A program made the translations under genes and the position numbers. This document shows, in pieces, positions 1-12,240 of a stretch of DNA of 64,000 nucleotides; position 1 is the stretch's first letter; each line of letters begins with the position of its first letter. Location of the stretch: positions 1 to 64,000 of the forward strand of contig JASANE010009923.1 of assembly GCA_030248225.1 (NCBI GenBank), read 5' to 3'. The DNA is from Trileptium ribeirensis. Taxonomy: Eukaryota; Nematoda; Enoplea; Enoplida; Thoracostomopsidae. The notes under the pieces were generated by a model. It was not told the origin of the DNA. It saw only the letters and a program-made list of their open reading frames with translations, and made no database searches.

Positions 1-811
1 CATGCCGTGTTTGGGCTTGGACAGAAATGCAGATTAGGGACGGAGGACTAGCCTCCGTCGGGTTTTAGGAAACCCTTAAAATTTCACTTTCCTCTTGAGT
101 TAAGCAAATTTGGGAATACAAAAGACATATCAAATTCTAGGTGTTATCACTTGAGTTTAAGGTGTTTGCTGTCTAGGGATCGTCTCGATTTACATCGTTT
201 GATTTTAACTTTAAGGCATTTCAATCACTCCTGTAAGCATCTCATTGGAACATGAGTTTCTTCGTGACGACTGACCGGATCAACTTTAAACATCCCTCTA
301 GACCCCCGCCTTATTCAAAATGAGCCGGAGGGTCACGCCTCCAGCTGATCAAAATTTAGCCGACCTCGAACGGTGACGATGGTGCATCGTTTTGTGGTAA
401 TACTCCAGTTTTGGACCCAAATAGGAACGTGATCAAAACTATTGCATTTACTAGTGTTCTCCATAGCATTACGCCATGGTCTTCTCTCGAGACCATTGTC
501 TGAAAGGACCAGAATTAAGGCTCGCCTTCTGAGCCATCGCTAGGAAACCGCTGTTGCGGGAGAAACACGTTGTGTCCCCGCCTTAAACAAAATTTTAAGA
601 CCTTCTAAAACTAAAGAAAACTTACCTCCTCGCTTTGGCCGTTTCGGCCCCAAATTGGGCGAGCGCAAAACCCTTTTTTCTTTTCAGAGCGAGTTGATCG
701 CTGAGTTTGGCTTTTCCTTGATTTTTACTCGGTTTGCCCGTTAGGCTATGTACTATGTATGCCAGGTTTCCCCTTTCTTTAGTTTCAGTATCATATAGTT
801 GCATTTTCCCA

Positions 812-889
812 GTTAGTGAGTTGAACCTGCACGGAGAATTCAAGTCCGCTGCAGTTTTTGCATGTCTTAACCATTCAGCCACAAGAACA
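812..889 (-). repeat. tRNA-derived SINE-like segment, left arm
   Basis: On the minus strand an A-box-like stretch, TGGCTGAATGGTTAAG (about 867-882), is followed about 45 bases later by a B-box-like GGTTCAACTCA (817-827). This is the layout of a serine/leucine-type tRNA. The T stem does not pair properly and the acceptor stem is not visible, so this is a decayed tRNA-derived (SINE-type) piece rather than a working tRNA. The matching position in the other arm carries a related copy, so it was present before the arms diverged. Confidence 0.6.
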
Positions 890-919
890 CATCGACTTTT
901 GTTAGTGAGTCGATAATAA

Positions 920-945
920 CTCAACTGCAGTACACTGCAGTTGAG
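920..945. repeat. Short near-perfect palindrome
   Basis: CTCAACTGCAGT and ACTGCAGTTGAG are separated by two bases, giving a 12 bp stem. The right-arm counterpart (about 7535-7575) keeps several ACTGCAGT repeats but has lost perfect symmetry. Confidence 0.75.
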
Positions 946-2781
946 ACACTGCAATAACGCAGTGAAACAAAAAGAAAAACAGTCGTTAGGGAGAGTCAAA
1001 GGACCAGCAACCAAAGAACAAACCAAAGGACGCAAGTACGTCCTGAGCCGACCGCCTAGGGCCCATATAGTGCAAAAGACCCCTCTAGTTAGGAAACTAG
1101 GGTCATTCAGTCTGTAGATAGGCGTGGTCCGTCAAAAAGGACTCGCCGCCTCGCCTAAAACACAATCTCACAATCAAAGAGAACCCAACCGACCTTTCAG
1201 GTCAAAGGAACTTCAACTAGCTGGACTATTGTCCCGCAAACTGTTTGAAAAGATGCCTCACGTCGCGTTCCAACCCCGATCGTGCCTGGTCGGCTTGAAC
1301 AAAAAGGAATCTTTCCGTTTTTCCGTTTTTCTTGCCCCCCCATCTTCGTCATTCGGTCAGTCGTAGGTTTTAGTAGAAATTGTCATCGAACACATTAGGA
1401 TGGAAAATTTATAGGTGCCAGTGCCGGATTGTCTCCGGATAAGCGATTAGATGCCCCTCATCAAATGTTGCAGGCAATATCGGTCGAGTAGTGTTCTGAC
1501 CCTGTTGTAGAGCTCGCGTAGTCAGTCCCGAATATCGTTTTCCTTAGCCCCGTTCAAGCTTTCGTCGCCCAGAGCGATCGGCATTTAGGAGCGTTTTCTG
1601 AAGCACTCTAGGGCCCCTGCTTAGGGCGCTGCATAGCTGAGTATTTCGCTAAAATTGAGCTGAAGCAGGGATAACCGCCCCTAGTTCGCAATTTGGCGAA
1701 CATCTGCACGCTCCTCCCCCGTTCTTCTTTCAATGCCCCGTGCCGTCACACCGTGCCGAATCGTAACGACTACAACACAATACTACGAGGCCGTTAGGAA
1801 CGCCCGTCCCTCCAATAATCATTCAACTTTGTGAGTAAACGTTGTATCTTGAAACACCGAGTACAGTCTTATTGAATACCGAGGCGATAGAGAGTTTCTT
1901 TTCTGGTTTGTCCGCACGGACGAGCAGGCACTGCTCGCCATGGCTTGTGGGCGAGAATGTCCCAAGCTCTGGCGCGCATGGCCTTCTAACCTATCTATTT
2001 GTGCTCTTGCCGGATCTAGAAAGTAGAACAACTGGAAAACGTTATTCAAAATTGACCCGTTCACGCTAGTGACTCAAAAAAGTGTTAGGAATGCTCTCGA
2101 TTTTAATAAGTTAAAACTTCCGCTGGCCAAGGTACCAGTGCGCTTGCATAGAATTCACCGAAAGGAGCAGGCCACGCCATTGATAATCCGACACTAAACA
2201 CTCAGGGCTTGTCGGAACCCTGTGGGGGCCACATAGGTCAATGCTCTAACACGGAGCATACCGTGATTTTTAACTAGGCAATTCGTCTTGAGCTTCAAAT
2301 TTTTAGGGACATTTTCATGTCTAATCTCAAACTCACTACGCTAAACAGAATTTAACAACTTCCGATGAGTCTAAGATAGGGAATAGCGGCTAAGCTCCAT
2401 GACCTGCGAGCAGGTGTCGGTGCTAGCCTCCCTGGGGGACCTCAGAAATCATACCCGATACTAGACACGTGCGCAACCCTTCGGGCGGGGTCCGAACACA
2501 CCCCGTGAAGCGCGCCTGCGGCCTGCTAAGCTCCGTAGCTTCTTGGGTCTGACCAAGAATAGGTTCAAAATTTAGTATTCACGGTCCACCCTTGAGGTTA
2601 CGATAGCCGGGGTCGTATGGGCATGGTGTTAGGAAGTTGCGCCATGCAGCTGCGTCACCGGTTATTACAATATACGCGCTTCTATTACCACATGAGACGA
2701 AATTGAAACGGGCGAGCAGCAAGCGCGGCAGACCACCAACGGCAACGCAAACCAGCCGCACCCGGCAAGAGAGACCGCCCG

Positions 2782-2793
2782 CCCCCCCCCCCC

Positions 2794-2825
<32 letters not shown>

Positions 2826-3141
2826 ACCCCCCCCCCCCCCCCACCCCCCCCCCCCCCCCCCACCCCCCCCACCCCCCCCCCCCCACCCCCCACCCCCCCC
2901 CCCCCCCCCCCCCCCCACCCCCCACCCCCCCACACCACCCCCACACCCCCACCACCCCCCACCACAACCCCAACCCCCCAAAACACCACCCCCCCCAACA
3001 CACCCCCCCACCCCCCCACACCCCACCCCACCAAACCCCACAACACCCCACAAACCCACAAACCCCCCAACACACAAAACACACAACAACCACCAAAAAC
3101 AACACCAAAAAACAAAAAACCAAACCCACACCAACAAACAA
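2782..3141. repeat. 360 bp tract of only A and C with a composition gradient
   Basis: Every base from 2782 to 3141 is A or C; the last G before it is at 2781 and the first T after it is at 3142. The left third is nearly pure C with isolated A, and A becomes steadily more frequent to the right until A-runs dominate near 3110-3125. It begins about 110 bases inside the inner end of the left arm. The proline- or glycine-rich ORFs across it are by-products of composition. It could be genuine low-complexity DNA or a sequencing artefact. Confidence 0.95.
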
Positions 3142-5898
3142 TACGCAGCAAAATTGTGAAATGTTGTTCGACTTTCAGGCTGAGTCAATAGGTATATACT
3201 TATTGTGAATTGGATTAATCTAAAATCCTGTCAAATTGACGTGTTTTGGGCTCAAACCAAAGTATATGAGTTTCGCTGTTATCGATTATTTTACGCATAA
3301 TTCATTAGATATGGCTCAAATATACAGAGCTTGGACCTATAACGTTGTGTTTCTAATAAGATCACATCACACGACGGCATAACATGCTCATAGCCAGTCC
3401 GCCTTTTATGCAATACCTACATATTTATCCGCTGCAATATACAAGCTTCGAAAAATATGACCATTTCTATTGATTTTTCTGACAATGTAGATTAAGTGCG
3501 TAGCTTGCGCTCAGTGTTAAGATATATAAATAAGCAATGTTAAAGAGTATCTTACGTAGATATATAACCTCGAATGTGATAACATGTCAAGTATGTAAAC
3601 GTTGCTACTAAATAACAGTATTTCTCGATGACTCCTTTTATAAAATACAAACCCTTTTCGAAAAATCTGGGTTTCCACAAATTTACGGCCATACATGGAC
3701 CTTTAGCAACAAGCAGGGGCAATTTGCGCAAGGTTTTGCACTAAGTTTCTACTTCGACACTCGTCGAGGAGCCGCCAAGCCCCCGGGGGGTTACCCCCCT
3801 GGCTTTTCGGCTTCGGGGGGGGGGGTGTCCGGACCTCATGGGGGGTTACCGCCTACCCCCCTGCCGGCATGTATGGGCTCTATGCCTACTTTTAGAAGGT
3901 AACTCTCTTCCCGCCTTTTGTAACCTATGCTATGAACTATTACTGGATAAAGAAATTTGCTATTGCAACATCAATTACACTCGTAAAAATTGCTTAAGTA
4001 AAAGCTGTGAGAATTGTCTGTTACAGCTTGCTTTGAGGTACAGTAAATTAATACATTGCCCTACATAATCAAAATCTTGAGTATGTTTGCATGATATGAC
4101 GCATTCCAAACACGCTGGTCCGCTGAATATGATTTAGTTTTTAGAACGTATAATATACAAATTTAGCTACAACTCAAGTTGAGTTATGTAATTCTCTAGA
4201 ATTCTGTAGTTTCTATGAAATTCTCTACAATTCGCTTTTGGTTCTTTTAGACATTAAAATATTTCGGGTTAAGCTATTTACCTCAGAAAGGTCTGTAATT
4301 TGTAACAGCCCGAGTTGTTTTTTATGCCGAATTCCAAATACTAAAAATCAGGCCATAAGGTCTTCAAAATCAGCGGATAAAGGGCGATCGGATACCGGTG
4401 GAGCGTGATCCACGGATTTGTTTATGTATTATTCATAATCTTGCCAAATAAAATAAACATTACATTGTTGTGCTGTAAATGTGTAATCACGCTCCACCAG
4501 CCCGAGGTGCGCGGGATGATTTCGCACCCAAAATCGAATCAAAATCTAATGGTTGGGGTATCCGATCGATACCAGGATTGCTATTAATTTATAAATTATA
4601 TTGATATACTGTTGTATAATTGGTTTGCATTGGAATGCGGTACGGATGCATAGTCGGATAGGCCGGGGACAAGGGGAAAGATTTCACGTTCTATTTCAAT
4701 CGGACTTAACAATTTTGTTGATTAGGTGCCCCAGGGTCGATTCCGGTGCGCATCCGTAAACACTAACGTATATGCAATGGTTGTTATCTCGCGTTTAACA
4801 TCCCCAACTTTAAGGTCCTAAATCACCACATCTTAAACCAAAACCTCCCGATTTTTGGAGCTCTGTACCTTAATTGGGCCCTATACTAACCATTTCAGTA
4901 AAAACCGGGGCCACCCGCCCCAACGGATCTCCGCAGAACACCCATAACTCAGTTGGGACCCAAAATTTTACTATCGTGCATGCATAAACAGGCCTCTAGC
5001 GGGCCTCCTAGGGGAATACATTAAAATTGGGGTTCTCACAAGTAGGCGACCAGCCAGGGCATGGATATGATCGCGCCCCCGCCGCCTACTCCACTGCGTT
5101 CCTGAAATATAAACAAAAATTATGAAAAATCATATTTGTTAAAAGGGCCCGAAGCGCTGACATATTTCATCGTTTTCGAAACCTCGCGCCGACCAGCGCG
5201 AGGTTTGGGTTGGTTACGTGCTCTGTTGGCACGTTTCGGCCACTGTGCAATGTAAGCTGCTGTCTACAAATATGTTGTTATTGCTGATGTTTATCACAGG
5301 GCCTGTACTGAGCTGGTTATCGTTATATGCCAGGGCTTATATATATACATATGTGTGAGTTTCAAATATGTGACCGCCGTTTGTAGCTTTAAATTAATTT
5401 GTTGTACAGGGTGTTGTACACGTATATGTAGCCGCGTTTCGGGTTTTCAAATTTGCCTCGCTTTGTTAGTTTTGGTGGACACTAGCTCGCAAAAGGGGGT
5501 TTAAGCCAGGTATAAAAGAGACTGCCCAATTCCTCGATTGGGACCAGTCGAGAGTTTAGGTTTTGTTTTGACGGTTGTCGCCATTTAAATTTGTAGTTTT
5601 CTCTGCTATGTTTTTGCCTTTCGTTTTGGACTTTTAGACTTACCATGGCTGGTTTCTCGCCGTGCCCCCACGGTGGATCGCCTCCCTTGGTTTTTTTTGC
5701 TTCTTTTCGATCATGCAGAGGGCCGCCCTTTGCGGGTGTTCGAGTGTCGGAAGGATGCTTCGCGCACCCGTAAAGGTTGGACCCCGTCAAAACTCACAAA
5801 TTGCATCAAAACTACTTAAAGTTTTACTCGCTCGCATCTCGACTGGTTCCCCGCTCCTCGGACGTTTTCTTCTGTTCACAGGTCCGAGGAGTGGTTAT
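3142..5898. other. Loop of the giant inverted repeat, no gene recognised
   Basis: AT-rich sequence between the arms with no recognisable protein. A G/C-run cluster lies at about 3780-3865, alternating runs of C and G around small foldbacks. The segment 4396-4500 starts and ends with the complementary motifs GGTGGAGCGTGATC and TCACGCTCCACC, a roughly 100 bp small inverted repeat. A GC-rich hairpin with the CCTCGCGC/GCGCGAGG arms lies near 5181-5203. Confidence 0.5.
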
Positions 5899-8512
5899 GT
5901 AATAACGGTGACGCAGCTGCATGGCGCAACTTCCTAACACCATGCCCATACGACCCCGGCTATCGTAACCTCAAGGGAAGACCGTGACTTCTAAAATTTT
6001 GACCCTGTTCTTGGTCAGACCCAAGAAGCTACAGAGCTCAGCAGGCCGCAGGCGCGCTTCACAGGGTGTGTTCGGACCCCGCCCGATTGGTTGCGCACGT
6101 GTCTAGTTTCTGGTATGATTCCTGAGGTCCCCCAGGGAGGCTAGCACCGACACCTGCTCACAGGTCATGCAGCCTAGCGTCTATTCCCTATCTTAAGCTC
6201 ATCGGAAGTTGTTTAGTTTCGATTAGGTGTGTTAAATGTTGAAATAAAATACGAAAGTGCCCTTAGAAATTTGAAACTGAAGTTGATCTGCCTAATTCAG
6301 ATCTTGATATGCTCCGTGCTAGAGCATTGTAGCCTATGTGGCCCCCACAGGGTTCCGACAAGCCCTGCGTGTTTAATGTCGGATGATCGATGGCGTGGCC
6401 TGTTTCCTTAATAAATTCTATGCGAGCGTACTGGTCCCTGGCCCAGTAGAAGTTTTAACTCATTAGAATAGCGTGTATCCTTGACGATTTTTAAGTCAAT
6501 GTCGGAAACGAGTTAAATTTTGCTGGTGTACTAGTGGTATTTCGTTCCCTGGTTCCAGTAGTAAAACGAAATAATTAAGTTGGAAGGCCGTGCTCGTCAG
6601 GGCTTGTGACATTCTCGCCCTCAATCAGAAAAAATTCCTATCGTCTCCGTATCAAGTAAGCAGAACTCCGAGTTTGGGAAACAAAGTTTATTACAACGAT
6701 CAATAGATTTCTATGAGGACGAGTGTTCCTTATTAAGTTCGAGAAACTTTGCAGAACTCGCGACTAATGCTTTGGTTCGGTAAGTCGAGGCGCAGGGCGC
6801 TAGAGAGGCAAATAGAAACGGAGCGTACTGATACCCGCGCGGGCGCGGACTAGGGGCGGTTATCCCTGCTTCAGCTCAACGTTAGCGAACTAATCAGCTG
6901 TGGGGCGCAATAAGCAGGGGCCCTAGAGTGCTTCGGAAATTGCTCCTAAACGCGTGCCACCTCGAGTGACGAGTATTTGCACGCAGTAACGCGGTGGCCG
7001 AGTCTGGCTATTCAAGCTCTGCAACATGGCGGGGTCGCTACTTAGGGTAATGCCGGCGGTAAAGTGTTATGCGGAGCGTCCAACAGTTTACCCTAAAGAT
7101 ACACTAGCGGTCTTGCCTACACCTAGGTTCATTCCATCGTATTTGACGACCTTACCTACCTAACAGTACGACTGACCGAACGGAAGGCTAAAGAGAAAAA
7201 AGGGGGTGGAATAATCCGTCAGATTTGGGCCGGGAGAACGCGGTAGTGGTGCTAAATGATATGAGGCGTCCTTATAGGCAACTTTCGACGCCGCCTCCAG
7301 GGGCGAGCCCAGTTGATTGATTTCAATTTGATTTCTCCGCTGGAACTTTGGTGGGGGCAAGTTTTACGGGCTGGACGCACCGAGCCGAGAGGTGACTCGG
7401 CCTTATTTCCTATTCTTGGGGCCGTTTTGAATAGTCGAGCCAGGGGCGATCAGCTCCTGAGGCATTCGCGTCTTTTGTTTTCGCTTTTGTTGCTGTTTAG
7501 TTGTGTCTCTCTATTCCCTACATTTTGTTCATTACACTGCAGTATTGCAGTGTCTTAACTGCACTGCAGTGCAGCCGAGATAACATCGACTTGGTTGCCG
7601 ATGTTTCCATGTGCCTCTGTGGCCCAGTGGTCAAGACTAGTGACGCTGCAGCGGGCATAACCTCCTCGTGCAGGATCGAATCTCAGTGCGATAATAACGA
7701 AAGAACTACCAACTGGGCATACATAGTACATAGCCTAACGGGCAACTCAGGATAAATAGTGAAACCTGGCTACTCTCAGCGATCAACTCGCATCCAAAAA
7801 GAACAAGGGGTTTTGCACTCACTCAGTTTGGGGCCTAAATGGCCAGAGCGAGTCAGGTAGTTTTCTTTGTTGGGGTGGGGAATGAATAATTTTTTATTTT
7901 AGCGGCGGGGGCACGAAATATCGCTGCCGCAAAAGTACTGAATGAAGGCTGCGATAGTGCCAGCCATCGGCTTATTAATCCACGCTCAATTTTAGACATT
8001 GGTCCCGAGAGAAGACCATGTCACTATGTTATAGTGAACACCTGTAAATTTAATGGTCATAGTAGAGTGGTTTTGGGGTGCGAGAGCGGTGTTTTAATTA
8101 CACACAGTTTTCACGCGGCACCAAATAGGTCTGGTGGAATTTTCGGATGGCTGGGGGGCATTGTCCCGCAGACTATTCCTCACGTTCTTTCGGGGCGGGT
8201 GTAGTCGTTCAACATCGCTTCGGTCAGCCGTCCTAATGGAATTTGTTCAAATGAGATGCCTCCCGAATCCGTCTAAATGTCATAAAGCCAGAACCGAACA
8301 ATTGAACCGAGGCGATTCCTAGACAGCATTCCGCGTAAGCAGTAAACATCTTAAACTCACGTATCAAGGTCTAGAATTTGATCGGTCTTTTGTGTTCCCA
8401 AATTTACTTAACTCAAATAGAATAAAAGAAATTTTGAGGGCTTTCTAAAACCCGAGGGGGGCTAGTCCTCCGTCCCTAATCTGCATTTCTGTTCAAGCCC
8501 AAACACGGCATG
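5899..8512 (-). repeat. Right arm of giant inverted repeat
   Basis: Inverted partner of 1-2671, separated from it by a loop of about 3.2 kb. The arm ends with CAAGCCCAAACACGGCATG, the complement of the first bases of the window apart from one mismatch. The inner end starts near 5899, within a run reading TAATAACGGTGACGCAGCTG. Both arms carry a tRNA-like piece and a shared conserved core (about 6000-6410 here). No coding gene is recognised in it. Confidence 0.9.
7613..7690 (+). repeat. tRNA-derived SINE-like segment, right arm
   Basis: The A-box-like TGGCCCAGTGGTCAAG (about 7620-7635) and B-box-like GGATCGAATCT (7673-7683) are in tRNA order and spacing. It is the inverted-repeat counterpart of 812-889. 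The T stem is mismatched, so a functional tRNA is unlikely. Confidence 0.6.
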
Positions 8513-11500
8513 GGCATTGGACAATCCACTACGCTACCAATTTGGAAAACCATTAAAACAAATCATTGAACTAGTCCCTATTTTGTGGCGTGCACGTTCA
8601 AGAAATCTTTTCCGTGGTCAGCTCAGGAAAAAATTGACAGTCCTTACTCAAAATCGGCCAGTCATGAAAAGACCAGGACGAGAGGCGTCCATTTTGTTCA
8701 TTACCTAAGACCACGGGGAACCAGAAAGACTTCGACCTAGTTGACCAGTCCTCACAGCGCTCTGTACGGATGTACTCCAAATCGCTTACTGCCTGCTGCA
8801 TCGGAACTCAATTCTAAAGGTTGATTCCAGTTAAGTTTGTGCGTAGCTTTTCTGAGGAGACAGGGCGCGCGAAACCCGAACGTAAATGATTCTACCTAAG
8901 GGCGAGAGACGCGCTACGTTCATGAGATACCTTAACGAACGGCCTGTTACTCTTCATACGGCAGGGAAACTAAACTCCTGCATCCACTAGACCTTCAAGT
9001 ACTTACGAACGTTGATCCCTGGGGCAGCACCAGCTGAACCCCCTTCGCGAAGTATGTACCTTCGCGGAAAATCTTGCGTCCATCGAGACGATCCGAAGCA
9101 AAAGCGAAAAGCGAAAGAAGAAAAACAGAGCCGCATGAAAACTTAACACTTGAAATAGTGCGTCGGAGCCGGTCAGTAAAGTCGACGGAACTCCGCGCTG
9201 CCGAAGTCCAACTGATTCGACGAGTCGGCGCGGTGGTCGTCGCCTCAAAATTTTCGCCCATGTTGTGGGATGGCGGTTTTGTCGCCACCCAATCGTCGTT
9301 CGTCGTCTCCCGCCCACTTTTTTGGGTTTCTTGTTCAGTGTCCAATTGGAGACACTTCCGGAAATTCAAATTTTGACGGCTACCGTAAGCCATCAATGTC
9401 CTTAGAGAGAGTCGGCTTCAATTAAATTTGCCTACATCAAATTTGAACCCTCCGAGTACTCGGAAGTTGACCATCTGTGATTTTCGTCCCAATTTCCTCA
9501 AGAAAAGTAAACTCTGAAGTCCCAATTTCCCGTAATTATCGCCGGATGTCCAGCGAAATCGGATCCTAAACTCACAACGTTTAAACTGCTTCCGGTCCCA
9601 GCTTAATTCAAACTATTGCAAATACTTTCGGGTCACGCAATTTCCTTCTTCAGTCCCAATTAGCGTGACAATCTGTTCGACTTTTTGGTTATTTGCTCTT
9701 CCCATCCCATCTCGACTCGGCGGCTATTGACTCGCCCTTTGTGGTTCTCGAGTTGTGGTCCTCCTAATTAAGCTAAATTTAATTTAGAAGGTGACCTTCG
9801 CTCATGAGGACATCTTAAAACATCAAGAAAAATCAAGCTAATTTATGATTTTCATGCGAGTATCTATGTTTCGAAGTCACGCCGGGGGGAACCGACGATG
9901 GCAAAACGCCCGTGTCGAGGCCAGAGACGGGGCAAACTCCAATAAACTCCCAATATATATATATAATACTTACATATAAACACAATGTATATAAACATAT
10001 AATATATCTACACACATGGATACACATACACAAATACACATACAACACACAGTAGACATAGCGGCGTCCTGAGCGACAGAAAGGTCGCTCAGGATAAACA
10101 CATATTTATAGCGCACCAACAACAACAACAACACGACGACGAAGAAAACCGACCAGAAACGTTGGTTAGAGAGAGCGAGGACAAGGAGACAAAAGGACAA
10201 CGAGGACACGAAGAGGGCGTGTGAAGGGAAGCGGGACAAGGGAAATCCATTGGGATTCTTGAGGGGCTGGTGTTAGATTCGGTCCCCGGCCGAAGAATGG
10301 AGTCGATCGGTACCAAACATGAGGGGGGAAGTCGTAATAGCGGGTCGGAACCCACCTATGTGTTCCTACATACATAAGTATTGGGAGCTTTAGAGGGCTC
10401 ATCTGCGGTGGGGCGGAGCGACGCCCGCCGGGTACCGTTGGACTCGTCGTCCAATGGCGATTCAAATGAGGATATTGCTGCCGGAGCGGCAGGGGTAAAA
10501 ATGGTACTAAATTACAGCGATTAGAAAGAGTAGCGGCTACGGTAGGGGCGCTTTCGCCAGTTGTCCCTGGTTAACGTGGCGGCGGACTGTGACCCGCCGG
10601 GTATTTTTGGAGATGTCTCGTCGAGACGAATCCAATGAGGGGCGGTTCGCCCATTTTGGAGTTGCGAGAAAAATCTCGAATCACCTGTGCCCACTAGTGG
10701 TTGGCAACAGAGATTTGGGCACGTTTGAGTGACTACAGTGGGTCAGCGGGGATTCGGACGGTAGTCCGGCGCGCGTCGTTGGACTCAATTAGTCACTGTG
10801 AACAAAACGAGGGGTCGCATGCACCGGTTCAAAAGTGGGGGTAGGACAGCGAGGATGTCGGAAGGTGGGGGCGTGCATTAGTCACATACTACAGAGGGGG
10901 CTAAAGAAACGAAGCGATTTTACCTGAAATAGTCGTCCAAGGGGCACACACATATATATTTATATGGTCTGTCCTAAATATGGGGAAAGTAACAGTCCGG
11001 GTTCTGCTTTAACAATCCAACTTAGCGTAAGTAGCGATTGTCTCTACGCCTTACGAGTGAGGTTCGGGCGCTGTCAGGGGCGATTCTAGTGTTCAACAAT
11101 GGTCCCAAAATGTTCTACCGACATGCTATTCCCGGATGATACTGCCTAGACGGGTGCGGGCCATCAAAGTAACCCGGTATCCGTCGTTCTTTGTAAGCTC
11201 GAAAGCTGCCGTAAGTGTAAATTAAGTTGTTGGTGAATGGTGATTTCCCGTGGCCATTGTTTAACATGTAGCTAAAACCAAGTAAGCTGAATATTTTTGG
11301 TTCAAGCTTTAATAAATTTGTTAACTTGAACGTGCAGCCAGGGGCCTCCTATTCCCGGACAGTCATCACCGTCGAAGTTTTAAGGTATAGTGGCGGCAGA
11401 TTGGGGTACGGTGTGTTTCCTTGCATCAGTCGGTGGGGGTTCCATGTTCTGTCTTACGCGTTGGTTGAAACAGCTTACTTCTCTTTAATTAGGTCAGGTC

Positions 11501-11607
11501 ACAACACTCGTCCCCGGTAAGAACACGGTTACTACAGCAAAGATCATTATTTTGTAAAATGCAACATTATTATACACAAATCAGTGATAAAATACAGCAT
11601 CTGATAT
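8513..11607. other. No gene recognised; short repeats
   Basis: No ORF here resembles a known protein. The overlapping ORFs at 8995-9396 occur on both strands and have no family signature. A TA/CA-rich microsatellite-like patch occupies about 9950-10050. Between 10400 and 10790 a diverged direct repeat of CCGCCGGGTA-type sequence recurs about 170 bp apart (near 10427 and 10595). Confidence 0.5.
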
Positions 11608-11950
11608 ACGAACCACGGGCAAAGATACGACATTTTTATATACGAACCGCGGATAAAAATGCAACATTTTTATATACGAACCATCGATAAAGATACATTT
11701 TTATATACGAACCAACGATAAAGATACAACATTTTTATATACGAACCATTGATATTGATAAAGATGCAACATTTTTATGCACGAACCATTGATATTGATA
11801 AATATACAACATTTTTATATACGATCCATTGGTAAAGATACAACATTTTTATATACGAACCATTGATATTGATAAAGATGCAACATTTTTATATACGATC
11901 CATTGATAAAGATACAACATTTTTATATACGAACCATTGATAAGGATACG
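11608..11950 (+). repeat. Minisatellite, about ten units of about 34 or 40 bp
   Basis: Each unit begins ACGAACC or ACGATCC, continues with ATTGATAAAGATACAAC-type sequence and ends CATTTTTATAT. Two length classes interleave: the longer has an extra GATATT next to the GATAAA block. The first units are more diverged (ACCACGGGC, ACCGCGGAT) and the later ones more uniform. Confidence 0.9.
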
Positions 11951-12240
11951 AAATATGACCCTTTATGGGTACCGACTTGTTTCGGTGCGATTTTAGATGC
12001 TGGAGACATGAAAAGCTTCGTAACGGGCCGGAACGTACCTGTCACAATTAAAATTCTTATTCTGATACTACCATTGGCATGCAGTAAAATTTCCATTCGA
12101 AGGCAAATAGGAGTGATCGAAATTTCGATTCTTAGGCAAATGATAGTAAGCATATTTTCATCCTAGGGCGAACGATAGTGACTAAACTTTCTAGTACACG
12201 GAGGTTTTCCGCATCTGTAGGAGTTCCGAGACGGTCGCGA

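Larger units (their letters stand above)
1..2671 (+). repeat. Left arm of giant inverted repeat
   Basis: The reverse complement of this segment matches 5899-8512. The outermost 68 bases differ at only about four positions, and the match continues with more divergence (roughly 80% by eye) and small indels to about 2671, where GTTATTACA pairs with TGTAATAAC near 5900. The arm begins exactly at the window edge, so it may extend further left. GC content is visibly higher than in the rest of the window. No convincing protein is encoded; the ORF at 622-1035 on the minus strand is a read-through of a tRNA-like sequence. The element type is unknown: a foldback or long-TIR transposon, or an old palindromic duplication, would both fit. 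Confidence 0.9.

Noticed and set aside
622..1035. 137-codon ORF on the minus strand
   Set aside because: The VAEWLR-type peptide is the usual read-through of a serine-type tRNA-derived sequence; the frame is not kept in the other arm.
2355..2400. Hammerhead-ribozyme-like CCGATGAGTC
   Set aside because: The second core strand (GAAA) is absent at the right distance and the motif is lost in the copy at 50.3 kb.
2579..3191. Overlapping Gly-, Trp- or Pro-rich ORFs of 158-190 codons
   Set aside because: They are translations of the A/C-only tract in several frames and carry no protein signal.
7613..7690. Functional tRNA gene
   Set aside because: A- and B-box-like motifs are present, but the T stem and acceptor stem do not pair.
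8995..9396. Overlapping ORFs on both strands
   Set aside because: No recognisable domain, and neither strand stands out as coding.
11608..11950. CRISPR array
   Set aside because: Units are contiguous without unique spacers and the DNA is eukaryotic; this is a minisatellite.
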